Shown piece after piece: positions 30,405 through 37,196 of a stretch of 62,421 nucleotides of DNA (positions are counted from its first letter, which is position 1; every line of letters begins with the position of its first letter). The stretch covers positions 1 to 62,421 of the IMG/VR virus record IMGVR_UViG_3300035665_000031; one strand, given 5' to 3'. Origin of the DNA: a virus. Both the position numbers and the translations under genes were made by a program. The notes under the pieces are model-generated. The model was not told the origin of the DNA. It was given only the letters and a program-made list of their open reading frames with translations, and ran no database searches.

Positions 30405-30713
30405 CTACTTTAGTTCTTCGATTTTAGTTTCGTTTGGAAACTTTTTAAAATCATATCGAACACTATATAATATGTCCTCAAACCAATCATCTTTGTTTGA
30501 ACCATTAACTATTTTATCTTTCCAAGATTTTATTTCATATAAATAAATTACATCTGGATTAACTCGTTCAATTTCTTTAAACCATAACTTCATACCACCA
30601 TCGCCTTCTCTATACATTGAAGTTTTGACACACCATTTTTCATTAGGATATTGTACTTCTTCTGGTTTAGTATTTTCATCTTGTAGTGGTCGTTTCACTA
30701 ATTTAATTTCCAT
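30405..30713 (-). CDS. Cassette protein, 102 aa, unknown
   Basis: MEIKLVKRPLQDENTKPEEV... charged alpha/beta protein with several Trp. Leader contains the shared CAGTACGG segment. Not recognised. Confidence 0.6.
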   Translation of the reverse strand: MEIKLVKRPLQDENTKPEEVQYPNEKWCVKTSMYREGDGGMKLWFKEIERVNPDVIYLYEIKSWKDKIVNGSNKDDWFEDILYSVRYDFKKFPNETKIEELK

Positions 30714-30771
30714 AATTTAAAAAGTTTTATTTTGTTTTAAATTTAAGTTCCTACTAATTTTACCGTACTGG

Positions 30772-30825
30772 TTATAACAGTAAATATATTGCATTAAAAC
30801 GACAATATATTTGCAAACGTTATAA
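30772..30825. repeat. attC-like site 20, short class (array III)
   Basis: R'' TTATAAC (30772-30778), R' GTTATAA (30819-30825), 54 bp, stem AAATATATTG / CAATATATTT, loop CATTAAAACGA. R'' exactly complements the R' at 30392. Confidence 0.85.
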
Positions 30826-30832
30826 CCAATTG

Positions 30833-31069
30833 TTAATCAAACTCTGGTTCATTATATATACCTCCATAATATTCTGTTCCACATTTATCAGAACAAAAAA
30901 TTTCATCATAATCACCGCTTTCAATCATTATCCAAGTTTCAAATTCTTCACCGCATTTAACGCAAGAATTTTTTGTTCTTTCACGTAAACAACTGGTTAT
31001 AACATCAGATATACGCAATTCTTTTTCTGCGTTGTCTGATACATTTTCTTCGTTTTTTAGTTTTTCCAT
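30833..31069 (-). CDS. Zinc-finger cassette protein starting inside attC, 78 aa
   Basis: MEKLKNEENVSDNAEKELRI then SDVITS: this N-terminal part is encoded by attC site 21. The rest has a four-Cys site (CVKCGEEF ... CSDKCGTEY), a probable zinc ribbon. Function unknown. Confidence 0.65.
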   Translation of the reverse strand: MEKLKNEENVSDNAEKELRISDVITSCLRERTKNSCVKCGEEFETWIMIESGDYDEIFCSDKCGTEYYGGIYNEPEFD

Positions 31070-31117
31070 ATCTATTAAGTTTGTGTTAGAACTGCGTATA
31101 TCTGAGAACCGTTATGT
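31007..31117. repeat. attC-like site 21 (array III)
   Basis: R'' TTATAAC (31007-31013), R' GTTATGT (31111-31117), 111 bp; arms ATCAGATATACGCA / TGCGTATATCTGA. R'' exactly complements the R' at 30819. Overlaps the 5' coding part of the zinc-finger gene. Confidence 0.8.
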
Positions 31118-31118
31118 G

Positions 31119-31346
31119 TCATTTTAGACGAGCATACCATTTCAATCTATCATCATTACCAATTTCAACCAATTCAAACTTAACATTACAATTTTCTAAT
31201 ATTTTCCAAGGGTGAAAATTAAAACTCAAAGGGTCTATTGGTAATTCACCATTTCTATTACCAGTTAAATTTGAATTATCACACTTTACAACCCAATAAG
31301 GTTCAATGTTGAAATTGGTTGATTTAATTAAAGTTCCTGTTTCCAT
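31119..31346 (-). CDS. Cassette protein, 75 aa, unknown
   Basis: METGTLIKSTNFNIEPYWVV... ATG 31346 chosen, because the longer frame enters attC site 22. Beta-rich with three Trp. Not recognised. Confidence 0.6.
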   Translation of the reverse strand: METGTLIKSTNFNIEPYWVVKCDNSNLTGNRNGELPIDPLSFNFHPWKILENCNVKFELVEIGNDDRLKWYARLK

Positions 31347-31368
31347 ATTAATTTGAATTAAAAACGAC

Positions 31369-31497
31369 ACATAACAAGGTGTATATGTAATGTGAGGTTC
31401 AGTGGTTTATCAAAGTTTATCATTCTAATCATCATTTGTGGTTAAGCCAAGTGTAGTGTTTCAAATCTCACACTACATATAGACCCAACCGTTAGCT
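31369..31497. repeat. attC-like site 22 (array III)
   Basis: R'' ACATAAC (31369-31375), R' GTTAGCT (31491-31497), 129 bp; arms GGTGTATATGTAATGTGAG / CTCACACTACATATAGACC. R'' exactly complements the R' at 31111. Confidence 0.8.
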
Positions 31498-31829
31498 GCA
31501 AGTGCTAAAAGCATCATACAACTTTTTGGCTTTATCTCCACAAATACCAACTACTTTTTCAGCTGCTTCTTGTGCTGACAATCCTTCGCCCAAAAACTTA
31601 GTATCAAATCCAAGTTCATAGCAATGAAAAACCCAAGAAGGTTTATAATCACGGTGTCCACAAGTAATTGTTATTCTACATTCACCAACATTTGTACTAA
31701 AACCAGTTGGTATTTTTCTTTAGAATCTCTACTATATGAAGTGGTATCTTTCCAAACCACACCAGCAGCTAACAGTACCTTTGCAAAGGTAAGGCAGCTT
31801 TCTTGTAATTTTGATAGTTCTCGTTCCAT
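31492..31829 (-). pseudogene. Frameshifted cassette gene (about 112 aa if repaired)
   Basis: From ATG 31829 the frame MERELSKLQESCLTF...RDSKEK ends early, but a -1 shift at the A run (plus T run 31713-31717) continues as IPTGFSTNVGECRITITCGH ... LYDAFSTCS to TAA 31492. One base (338 nt, not 339) is missing. The protein would have two Cys/His groups. Either a decayed gene, a sequencing slip or programmed frameshifting. Confidence 0.6.
31767..31773. other. Orphan attC R'' half site at the end of array III
   Basis: AGCTAAC exactly complements the R' GTTAGCT at 31491, the left end of its cassette, and is read as VLLAAGV in the pseudogene. No matching right arm or R' follows, so the attC is truncated where the array ends. 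Confidence 0.55.
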
Positions 31830-31840
31830 TTGATTTTAAT

Positions 31841-32110
31841 TTATTGTGCGAATTTTATGGCACCTTTTAAGGTTTTATATTCTTTTTCAGTTTTACCACC
31901 CCAATCTCTAACCCTCCAAAGTGTGTCATCTTTTTCACAATCACCATAACTGATTCTTTTACCCGTATCTATAGCTTCAAGCCATAAACCTTCATTATAA
32001 AGCATATCACCAATTTCATCTTCATGTTTAGTTGAAATCATTTCTATCATTTCTGATGTTAAAGTCTTACCTTTATGTAGTGAAAGCCATTTTTTAAAAT
32101 CTTGCTTCAT
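31841..32110 (-). CDS. Hypothetical protein, 89 aa
   Basis: MKQDFKKWLSLHKGKTLTSE... ATG 32110 chosen because the promoter is at 32134. Acidic, helical first half, Trp-rich second half. Not recognised. Confidence 0.6.
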   Translation of the reverse strand: MKQDFKKWLSLHKGKTLTSEMIEMISTKHEDEIGDMLYNEGLWLEAIDTGKRISYGDCEKDDTLWRVRDWGGKTEKEYKTLKGAIKFAQ

Positions 32111-32133
32111 TTTACCTAATTTTAAATTCCCCA

Positions 32134-32141
32134 CAAATATA
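32134..32141 (-). promoter_or_regulatory. TAnnTTTG promoter element
   Basis: CAAATATA on plus, 24 nt before ATG 32110. Confidence 0.6.
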
Positions 32142-32174
32142 CAACAATAATTTTTAATAACCTAATTTTTAAAC

Positions 32175-32206
32175 AAAAAAAAATGGGTGAACATATGTTC
32201 ACCCAT
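32175..32206 (-). terminator. Rho-independent terminator
   Basis: ATGGGTGAAC-ATAT-GTTCACCCAT (10-bp stem) followed by about nine T on the minus strand, after the HTH gene at 32236. Confidence 0.85.
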
Positions 32207-32235
32207 CCTGGAATCCTACCTCGTAAAATTAAATA

Positions 32236-32478
32236 CTAGATTGTTGAGTTGTAAACCTTCAACGCTCTGTTAAAAGCACGATAAGTTTCACGGTTGATGT
32301 TACGTTTAGAGTAATTATCTTCTAAACGTTGCTTGATGTCAGAAACGAAGTTACGACTCTTGTTATGTTGTCTTGATGCTTCAGATAACGAAATACGTTC
32401 CTTAGTTGCTGTTTCGATTACTCTAATTCCAGTTTCAACACTAGACTGAGATTTTGGGTTTGTAGATGCTGTTCTCAT
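32236..32478 (-). CDS. Small basic HTH protein, 80 aa
   Basis: MRTASTNPKSQSSVETGIRV... Start at 32478, 13 nt from the promoter at 32491. The middle ISLSEASRQHNKSRNFVSDI reads as a helix-turn-helix and the C-terminus is basic. Likely a DNA-binding regulator. It shares the MRT start and promoter-gene-terminator layout with the micro-genes at 13191 and 36221. Confidence 0.65.
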   Translation of the reverse strand: MRTASTNPKSQSSVETGIRVIETATKERISLSEASRQHNKSRNFVSDIKQRLEDNYSKRNINRETYRAFNRALKVYNSTI

Positions 32479-32490
32479 AATTTTTTTATA

Positions 32491-32498
32491 CAAACTTA
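32491..32498 (-). promoter_or_regulatory. TAnnTTTG promoter element
   Basis: CAAACTTA on plus (TAAGTTTG on minus), 13 nt before ATG 32478. Confidence 0.55.
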
Positions 32499-32539
32499 CT
32501 AACAATATTTGTAACATTATCACAAAATATGTTAAAATA

Positions 32540-32827
32540 TTATGCTGTGCCCTTTATGAAATTATGGAATTTATTGATTATAGCGTCTAATGACTTGGCT
32601 GTATTATATGCCCTATGTGTGTTAGTGACATATGTTATGTCACCATTTTTATTTTTAGATTTCCACACAGCTGATTGTTCTTTGCCATTAACACCATTAT
32701 GCCAAACAGCTTTCTTTTTAAAAACAATATCACGTTCTTCGTCAGTTAATGGAATCTCATTGTCTTTTAATTTCTCAATTTCAGATTTACCTTCAAATAT
32801 CATATTAAATATATCACTTATTTTCAT
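32540..32827 (-). CDS. Conserved phage protein, 95 aa
   Basis: N-terminal amphipathic helix MKISDIFNMIFEG, then PLTDEERDIVFKKKAVWHNG and YVTNTHRAYNTAKSLDAIIN. This pattern recurs in small phage proteins of unknown role. Overlaps the DUF4326 gene's stop by 4 nt. Confidence 0.65.
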   Translation of the reverse strand: MKISDIFNMIFEGKSEIEKLKDNEIPLTDEERDIVFKKKAVWHNGVNGKEQSAVWKSKNKNGDITYVTNTHRAYNTAKSLDAIINKFHNFIKGTA

Positions 32828-33126
32828 TTTAATTGGTTTAGTATTTTATTCTTATTGATATGCTTGATTAAGACATCCCCATGACATGAATTAGGCTTAC
32901 AAACACAACCTAATCTTTTCCCTTCCAATTCATGCAAACAAGACATCAAATATGGATTACCCAATAAATATTCTTCATACTTGATTATAGCTTCCTCTCT
33001 TGAATCAACAATAAATTTAGCATTTGTAACTCCAGATTTAATATGAGTGAATGGGTTACCCCATTTGGATGGTCTACATATCAACACATCATATGGTTCA
33101 TGTTTTATGTTTACAACAGTTGTCAA
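32824..33126 (-). CDS. DUF4326 protein, 100 aa
   Basis: Matches the DUF4326 pattern throughout: ICRPSKWGNPFTHI, EAIIKYEEYLL, LHELEGKRLGCVCKPNSCHG. The final CxCKPxxCHG is a likely metal site. Function unknown. Overlaps its neighbours by 4 nt. Confidence 0.8.
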   Translation of the reverse strand: MTTVVNIKHEPYDVLICRPSKWGNPFTHIKSGVTNAKFIVDSREEAIIKYEEYLLGNPYLMSCLHELEGKRLGCVCKPNSCHGDVLIKHINKNKILNQLK

Positions 33127-34079
33127 TTAATTGGGGTTATGTCTAATGAACTAATATTTGAATCCGTACCACCCTTGGCGAATTTAACCTTATAATACTT
33201 TCCATCCCCATTTATTTTTTTTAACATAGAGTCTTTCCAGTATTTAACAAATGCATCACTCATCTTATCGGTTATTTTAAAGTCTGAATTATTCTTAACC
33301 CACTCTATATGTTGTGGTGATATATCTCTGATATCAATAATAACCCCTTTGGTTCCCTTGTTTATTGAAACCCTAACATCCCGTTGAGGTTCGCTTGAAT
33401 CAGCTGAATAATGATTTGTTGGTGTTAAAATATCATTATTTAATATTACCTTAGAACCAACCATCAACCCACTAGCTTCTGAATCATCTTTCAAATAAAT
33501 ATTGTTAGTATCAAAAACACATATCTGATTTCCATCTAATAATCTACCAGTAACTGAACGACCAGTAAATAAAACAGCATCATATTTCGCTTTTAAGCTA
33601 TCTGTTAAATTAATTGTAGCTTGTATTCTACCAGGTTCACCTGATTTAGCTAATTCTAGGTCATAACCATTATCAACCCACCATTGCATCATCTTTTTGG
33701 GTGATGCAAAATTAATGGTTTCCAATCGTGGAACATTCAAATAAAACTCTTTTAAATTTTTTGTTGTATCACCATTAAATTTTTTAGCTATAGCTTTTAC
33801 TGTTGTAAAATATATTCCATAACCTAAATGATGTATTGGTGGTGGTGGACCCATTGGATAATATGGGTTTGGTGGGTAACCATGCTTAACAGAACCACTT
33901 CTGGGTGAATCGATGAATATCTTGAAACCATCGGATTGAATCAGATTATGTCTATCGGAATCTGTACCATGATAGACTGGACCAAATAAGTTATCTTGTT
34001 TTGCTGTATGTGTTGATACCTTATTAAGTGTCTCATTAAATAAAGCCTCATGTAAAAATTGTTTGATTAATTCACTCAT
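33123..34079 (-). CDS. ART/PARP-like ADP-ribosyltransferase with capsid-targeting-like N-terminus
   Basis: 318 aa. Residues 1-16 (MSELIKQFLHEALFNE) form an amphipathic helix ending Phe-Asn-Glu, like a head-packaging signal. Residues ~35-200 carry ART landmarks: GPVYHGTD (NAD-binding His), LGYGIYFTTVKAIAKKF (Tyr), and DGNQICVFD where the third residue would be Glu but is Gln. The C-terminal ~100 residues are a separate basic domain. T4 Alt is a packaged, injected ADP-ribosyltransferase that modifies host RNA polymerase; this protein may be an analogue. It fits the NAD/ADP-ribose genes elsewhere in the window. Confidence 0.65.
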   Translation of the reverse strand: MSELIKQFLHEALFNETLNKVSTHTAKQDNLFGPVYHGTDSDRHNLIQSDGFKIFIDSPRSGSVKHGYPPNPYYPMGPPPPIHHLGYGIYFTTVKAIAKKFNGDTTKNLKEFYLNVPRLETINFASPKKMMQWWVDNGYDLELAKSGEPGRIQATINLTDSLKAKYDAVLFTGRSVTGRLLDGNQICVFDTNNIYLKDDSEASGLMVGSKVILNNDILTPTNHYSADSSEPQRDVRVSINKGTKGVIIDIRDISPQHIEWVKNNSDFKITDKMSDAFVKYWKDSMLKKINGDGKYYKVKFAKGGTDSNISSLDITPIN

Positions 34080-34094
34080 ACTAATAAATATGAG

Positions 34095-34475
34095 TTACTT
34101 AATCAATCCTTGACTTTTTAATAAGTCTTCAACTGTATACCAATCCACATATGGTCTTTCATTATCTGTATGAATCAACGGACACCCTAATGCAGCATCA
34201 TCAATATAAAGGCTACAATAACATTTAGGACTTGTTGTCCAGGTATGTTGTGTTGGGTTTGTTTGAACCCCATAAAGAGGTATTTCATTATCTTTAAACC
34301 AATTAACGGCATCACTCAAATAATCACCACTTCTCATGGTAAATAAAATTAATTGGTGACCATTTTCTATTAACTTCTTTAGTGTGGGTACCGCACCTAT
34401 TATATCTCTTCCTACTTTAGGATACTCATGTGTGACACATGTACCATCAAAATCAATTCCAATTGTGTATTTCAT
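34095..34475 (-). CDS. HAD-superfamily hydrolase, 126 aa
   Basis: HAD motifs: IGIDFDGTCV (nucleophile Asp and acid/base Asp), LILFTMRSG (Thr of motif II) and LYIDDAALG (motif IV Asp pair). Minimal core without a large cap, typical of phage phosphatases of unknown substrate. Promoter at 34488. Confidence 0.8.
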   Translation of the reverse strand: MKYTIGIDFDGTCVTHEYPKVGRDIIGAVPTLKKLIENGHQLILFTMRSGDYLSDAVNWFKDNEIPLYGVQTNPTQHTWTTSPKCYCSLYIDDAALGCPLIHTDNERPYVDWYTVEDLLKSQGLIK

Positions 34476-34487
34476 ATATTTTTTTTA

Positions 34488-34495
34488 CAAATATA
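34488..34495 (-). promoter_or_regulatory. TAnnTTTG promoter element
   Basis: CAAATATA on plus, 13 nt before ATG 34475. Confidence 0.6.
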
Positions 34496-34530
34496 CTAAA
34501 TAATTTTAATTTTGTAAAAGTGTTGACATG

Positions 34531-34629
34531 TGATTAGGGTTGGACTTGAACCAACAACTGATGTGTCTCTCTGCGTACATCAACGCTACAGTTGCGACCT
34601 GTTCTTGGGTTTATATTCCACTCCTAATC
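34531..34629 (-). tRNA. tRNA of uncertain isotype with an extra arm
   Basis: Acceptor GATTAGG/CCTAATC and T arm GTTGG-TTCAAGT-CCAAC are perfect. Between them are two hairpins: ACAG-GTCGCAA-CTGT (would give anticodon CGC) and TGATGT/ACATCA, plus a poor D arm. At 99 nt it is either a class II tRNA with a long variable arm or a tRNA with an inserted hairpin. Confidence 0.55.
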
Positions 34630-34800
34630 AAAATAATCACCCAAAACCCTAGATTGGTTATTAACAGTGATTCGGATATCTAGTAGTAGCACATTCACTC
34701 AAATACGTTTTTTAAATGAAATTATGTGTTCGTTAAGGTTACTAGAGTCTATTAGTCTTTGTTTGCCTTTGACTACTGGTTATTTCGATATCGTTTTTTA
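34630..34800 (-). other. Leader between promoter and tRNA, no gene seen
   Basis: About 170 nt between the TAnnTTTG element at 34801 and the tRNA. The minus strand can form TAGTC...GACTA and other short hairpins. No ORF with support. It could be a 5' leader removed by RNase P or a small RNA. Confidence 0.3.
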
Positions 34801-34808
34801 CAAATATA
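34801..34808 (-). promoter_or_regulatory. TAnnTTTG promoter element
   Basis: CAAATATA on plus; no coding start follows, so it probably drives the leader and tRNA at 34531-34629. Confidence 0.5.
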
Positions 34809-34817
34809 CTAAATATA

Positions 34818-35555
34818 TTAATCATCTAAATATTTTTGAATATTATCTTCATAAGATTTAACCCATTTTCTTATTGCGTTATCACTAACACCATATTTTC
34901 TACTAAGTGAAAGATAACTATTATTTTTTAAATCATTAATTAATTCTTCATATGTTGGTCTATTAACTCTACGTTGTTTTAATGCTCTATCAATTTCTTT
35001 TTGTGTTTGAACTCTAGGTTGTTTAATTAATGGAGGTAGGTTTTTATTTAACTCAATTAATTTTAATTTATTCTGATGAATTTTAGTGTTCTTCCCACAA
35101 TAATTATGGGTTAATGCGTGACAATTAGGACATAATATTTGTATATTTTTTAAATTATTATCAAATCTATCACCATTTATGTGGTGTAATTCTAGTGGTA
35201 TTGGTTTATCAGCCCAAATATATAATTTGCAATTCTCACATTTATGTTCTTTATAACCCTCTCTAATTAAACGAATTCGTAAATTATTTGATGAAATATA
35301 TTTAACTTTATTTGTTAAAATATCTTCCATTTTAATTCTAAAATTAAATGTCTCTTTTCTACCCAACTTGGTTCCGAGTGACCATTTATGTCCAAGAAAA
35401 TGTGATATGTCTATATTAAATGATTTCAATCTTTTCTTTAAAGTCATAAAATTACTACCACATATAACTATATTTAGTTTACGACAAACATCAGATATTG
35501 TTTTTGAATCACTAACCGCTTTTTTTAATTCTTCTTCTGTAAATTTATATTTCAT
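34818..35555 (-). CDS. HNH homing endonuclease with shared C-terminal HTH
   Basis: 245 aa. Central HNH module: CENCKLYIWADKP, LELHHINGDRFDNNLKNIQI, LCPNCHALTHNYCG (two zinc Cys pairs and the catalytic His). N-terminal HTH-like part (ELKKAVSDSKTISDVCRKLN). The C-terminus (PTYEELINDLKNNSYLSLSR, then KYGVSDNAIRKWVKSY) is the same module as in the Vsr-type protein at 11931. Flanked by tRNA genes on both sides, as is usual for mobile endonucleases. Confidence 0.85.
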   Translation of the reverse strand: MKYKFTEEELKKAVSDSKTISDVCRKLNIVICGSNFMTLKKRLKSFNIDISHFLGHKWSLGTKLGRKETFNFRIKMEDILTNKVKYISSNNLRIRLIREGYKEHKCENCKLYIWADKPIPLELHHINGDRFDNNLKNIQILCPNCHALTHNYCGKNTKIHQNKLKLIELNKNLPPLIKQPRVQTQKEIDRALKQRRVNRPTYEELINDLKNNSYLSLSRKYGVSDNAIRKWVKSYEDNIQKYLDD

Positions 35556-35559
35556 ATTG

Positions 35560-35632
35560 TACTCTTAGAGAGATTCGAACTCTCAAACACGGGTTCTAAA
35601 GCCGTGACGGTTACCAATTACGTCATAAGAGC
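35560..35632 (-). tRNA. tRNA with anticodon UAG (Leu by code, short variable loop)
   Basis: Acceptor GCTCTTA/TAAGAGT, T arm GAGAG-TTCGAAT-CTCTC, anticodon region CACGG-CTTTAGAAC-CCGTG. With a 7-nt loop (TTTAGAA, closing C-C mismatch) the anticodon is TAG, reading CUA. A leucine tRNA should have a long variable arm, but this one has about four nt. Confidence 0.65.
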
Positions 35633-35636
35633 ATGT

Positions 35637-35672
35637 TAATCTGTCCAACCATTACATCAGACGGATTTTTAT
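35637..35672 (-). other. tRNA 5'-half-like remnant
   Basis: The minus strand reads TCCGTCTGATGTAATGGTTG..., resembling an acceptor strand plus D arm, but no anticodon or T arm follows before the next tRNA. Possibly the remains of a deleted tRNA. Confidence 0.3.
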
Positions 35673-35682
35673 TTATTAAAGG

Positions 35683-35771
35683 TGGGCCTTGAGGGGGTCG
35701 AACCCTCACCCTACTATTACTTCAGAACACTGTTTAAGAGTGTCGTGTACTGCCAATTTCACCAAAGGCCC
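35683..35771 (-). tRNA. tRNA-Leu(UAA)
   Basis: Acceptor GGGCCTT/AAGGCCC, anticodon arm ACACT-CTTAAAC-AGTGT (TAA), long variable arm, T arm GAGGG-TTCGACC-CCCTC. Class II as expected for Leu. Confidence 0.85.
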
Positions 35772-35780
35772 ATTTTATCT

Positions 35781-35984
35781 TTACACCAAAAAATGTCTCA
35801 ATTTTGAATTATTCATTTCTTTTTGTTCTTTTATTTTTGTGGTTAATTCATCAATAATATTAGTATAGAGTTCTTCTCTATCACTATTGATATTTTTCTC
35901 ACACTCTGGGTGTAAGGTATAGATTTTATCTACCACCTTAACCAGCCCAGTTATTTCTTTATTGCAATATTCACACGTAAACAT
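35781..35984 (-). CDS. Zinc-finger protein, 67 aa
   Basis: N-terminal FTCEYCNKEI ... LHPECEKN gives a C-x2-C ... H-x2-C site; the rest is a charged coiled-coil helix. Between tRNA genes. Function unknown. Confidence 0.6.
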   Translation of the reverse strand: MFTCEYCNKEITGLVKVVDKIYTLHPECEKNINSDREELYTNIIDELTTKIKEQKEMNNSKLRHFLV

Positions 35985-36000
35985 AATTTCTTTTTTTTAG

Positions 36001-36073
36001 TACCGCTAAATGGAATCCAACCATTGTATCTACTTTGTAAGAGTAGTGTTCTGAAGCACTGAACTATAGCGGC
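36001..36073 (-). tRNA. tRNA-Val(UAC)
   Basis: Acceptor GCCGCTA/TAGCGGT, D arm GTTC...GAAC, anticodon arm CTACT-CTTACAA-AGTAG (TAC), T arm AATGG-TTGGATT-CCATT (unusual T loop). Confidence 0.8.
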
Positions 36074-36090
36074 ATATTTTTTATTTCCAG

Positions 36091-36161
36091 AGCGTGGTGA
36101 TGGACTCAAACCATCATACCATGTTTTGCAGACATGTCCCTAATCTTTCGGGCAACCAGGC
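36091..36161 (-). tRNA. tRNA-Cys(GCA)
   Basis: Anticodon arm CATGT-CTGCAAA-ACATG (GCA), T arm GATGG-TTTGAGT-CCATC, D arm CCC...GGG. Acceptor GCCTGGT/ACCACGC has one C-C mismatch at pair 3. Confidence 0.75.
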
Positions 36162-36169
36162 TTATAATG

Positions 36170-36206
36170 AAAAAACCCTCAGATTTTTAACGTCTGAGGG
36201 TTTTTA
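36170..36206 (-). terminator. Terminator after the 25-aa MRT micro-gene
   Basis: CCCTCAGA...TCTGAGGG followed by six T on the minus strand; T run on the plus side as well. Confidence 0.8.
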
Positions 36207-36220
36207 AATATTCTTTAAAG

Positions 36221-36298
36221 TTAATTTAAACGCACAGACAACCATTACCTAATAATAGGCATAACACTAGGACTAATATGTTGTTTGATGTTCTCATT
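36221..36298 (-). CDS. 25-aa hydrophobic MRT-type micropeptide next to attI-like site B
   Basis: MRTSNNILVLVLCLLLGNGL... from ATG 36298 to TAA 36221, a probable membrane micropeptide. Same promoter, start codons and terminator layout as at 13191-13280. Confidence 0.45.
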
Positions 36299-36321
36299 TC
36301 TTTTTGTTTAATAAATATATG

Positions 36322-36329
36322 CAAAGATA
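36322..36329 (-). promoter_or_regulatory. TAnnTTTG promoter element
   Basis: CAAAGATA on plus, 24 nt before ATG 36298; duplicated context of 13305. Confidence 0.55.
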
Positions 36330-36380
36330 CTACTTATTTATGATATAGCAATACTTTATTTATATTTATTTCTTATTTTG

Positions 36381-36506
36381 TTGATTATCAACTGATTATT
36401 TTTAATATATGATATGAAATATCGTATATATTACTAATAAATGTTGTATATGCGATATAAATTGTTGGATATACGATATGAATTATCGTCAATAAGTAAG
36501 TTATAA
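36381..36506. other. attI-like site B (head of array IV)
   Basis: 126 bp, about 85-90% identical to site A over its whole length, and matching site C in its last ~70 bp. Contains TATATGCGATATAAATTGTTG-type direct repeats split by ~20 bp and ends GTCAATAAGTAAG|TTATAA. R' GTTATAA (36500-36506) exactly complements the R'' of attC site 24. Confidence 0.7.
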
Positions 36507-36532
36507 GTAATATTATTTTTGTTTTGAATTAG

Positions 36533-36772
36533 TTAAATATCACTTTCTGGATTATGTAGATATTCATTAGGAAATTCTATAATGAAAAGTTTTCTTATTT
36601 TTTTATATGGATATTTAACTAATTCTTTCATATCATATTTTCCTAACTTTTCCAATTTTTGAATATGGTACATCCTAACCATCATTTTTCTAAATCCTAT
36701 TTTTCTTTTTTTAACTAAATGTCTTAATATTTTCCATTTACATTTAATTGACATTTTTTTAATTAACCACAT
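36533..36772 (-). CDS. Basic cassette protein, 79 aa
   Basis: MWLIKKMSIKCKWKILRHLV... very Lys/Arg-rich first half, acidic end. First cassette of array IV. Not recognised. Confidence 0.55.
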   Translation of the reverse strand: MWLIKKMSIKCKWKILRHLVKKRKIGFRKMMVRMYHIQKLEKLGKYDMKELVKYPYKKIRKLFIIEFPNEYLHNPESDI

Positions 36773-36811
36773 ATTTAATTTTTTATAAGGTAAAACAAAA
36801 ATAATACATAC

Positions 36812-36895
36812 TTATAACAACAAATATAAGGAATAAATTTTGATTTATGTATTTTTATAGGTAAAATTTACTTCTCATATTTGCAACCGTTATAA
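36812..36895. repeat. attC-like site 24 (array IV)
   Basis: R'' TTATAAC (36812-36818), R' GTTATAA (36889-36895), 84 bp; arms CAAATATAAG / CTCATATTTG. R'' exactly complements attI-like site B's R'. (Number 23 is the half site at 31767.). Confidence 0.8.
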
Positions 36896-36905
36896 ACAAT
36901 AAAAA

Positions 36906-37091
36906 TTATTCATTAGGCATCAGGTCTTTTTTGATAATTTCTACCATGTCATCAAATGAAATTTTTCGTTCATCTGCTTGTTGCTGTATAAATTCTTCAC
37001 TTAGGTGAATATAATTGGCATTCGATTTTCTATTTTTAGAAATTTCATTTGATGCCTTAATCAACTTTTCTATTAACTTTTTCTGTTCCAT
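36906..37091 (-). CDS. Helical cassette protein, 61 aa
   Basis: MEQKKLIEKLIKASNEISKN... two charged helices, no motif. Not recognised. Confidence 0.6.
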   Translation of the reverse strand: MEQKKLIEKLIKASNEISKNRKSNANYIHLSEEFIQQQADERKISFDDMVEIIKKDLMPNE

Positions 37092-37103
37092 AATTTTTAC
37101 AGT

Positions 37104-37196
37104 TTATAACAAGGTATATGTGAAATACCTCATAAAGTTTCTACTAATTATTTAAGTTTCGTGGTAAGGTACTTCACATATACCCAACCGTTATGT
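37104..37196. repeat. attC-like site 25 (array IV)
   Basis: R'' TTATAAC (37104-37110), R' GTTATGT (37190-37196), 93 bp; arms GGTATATGTGAAATACCT / AGGTACTTCACATATACC. R'' exactly complements the R' at 36889. Confidence 0.85.
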
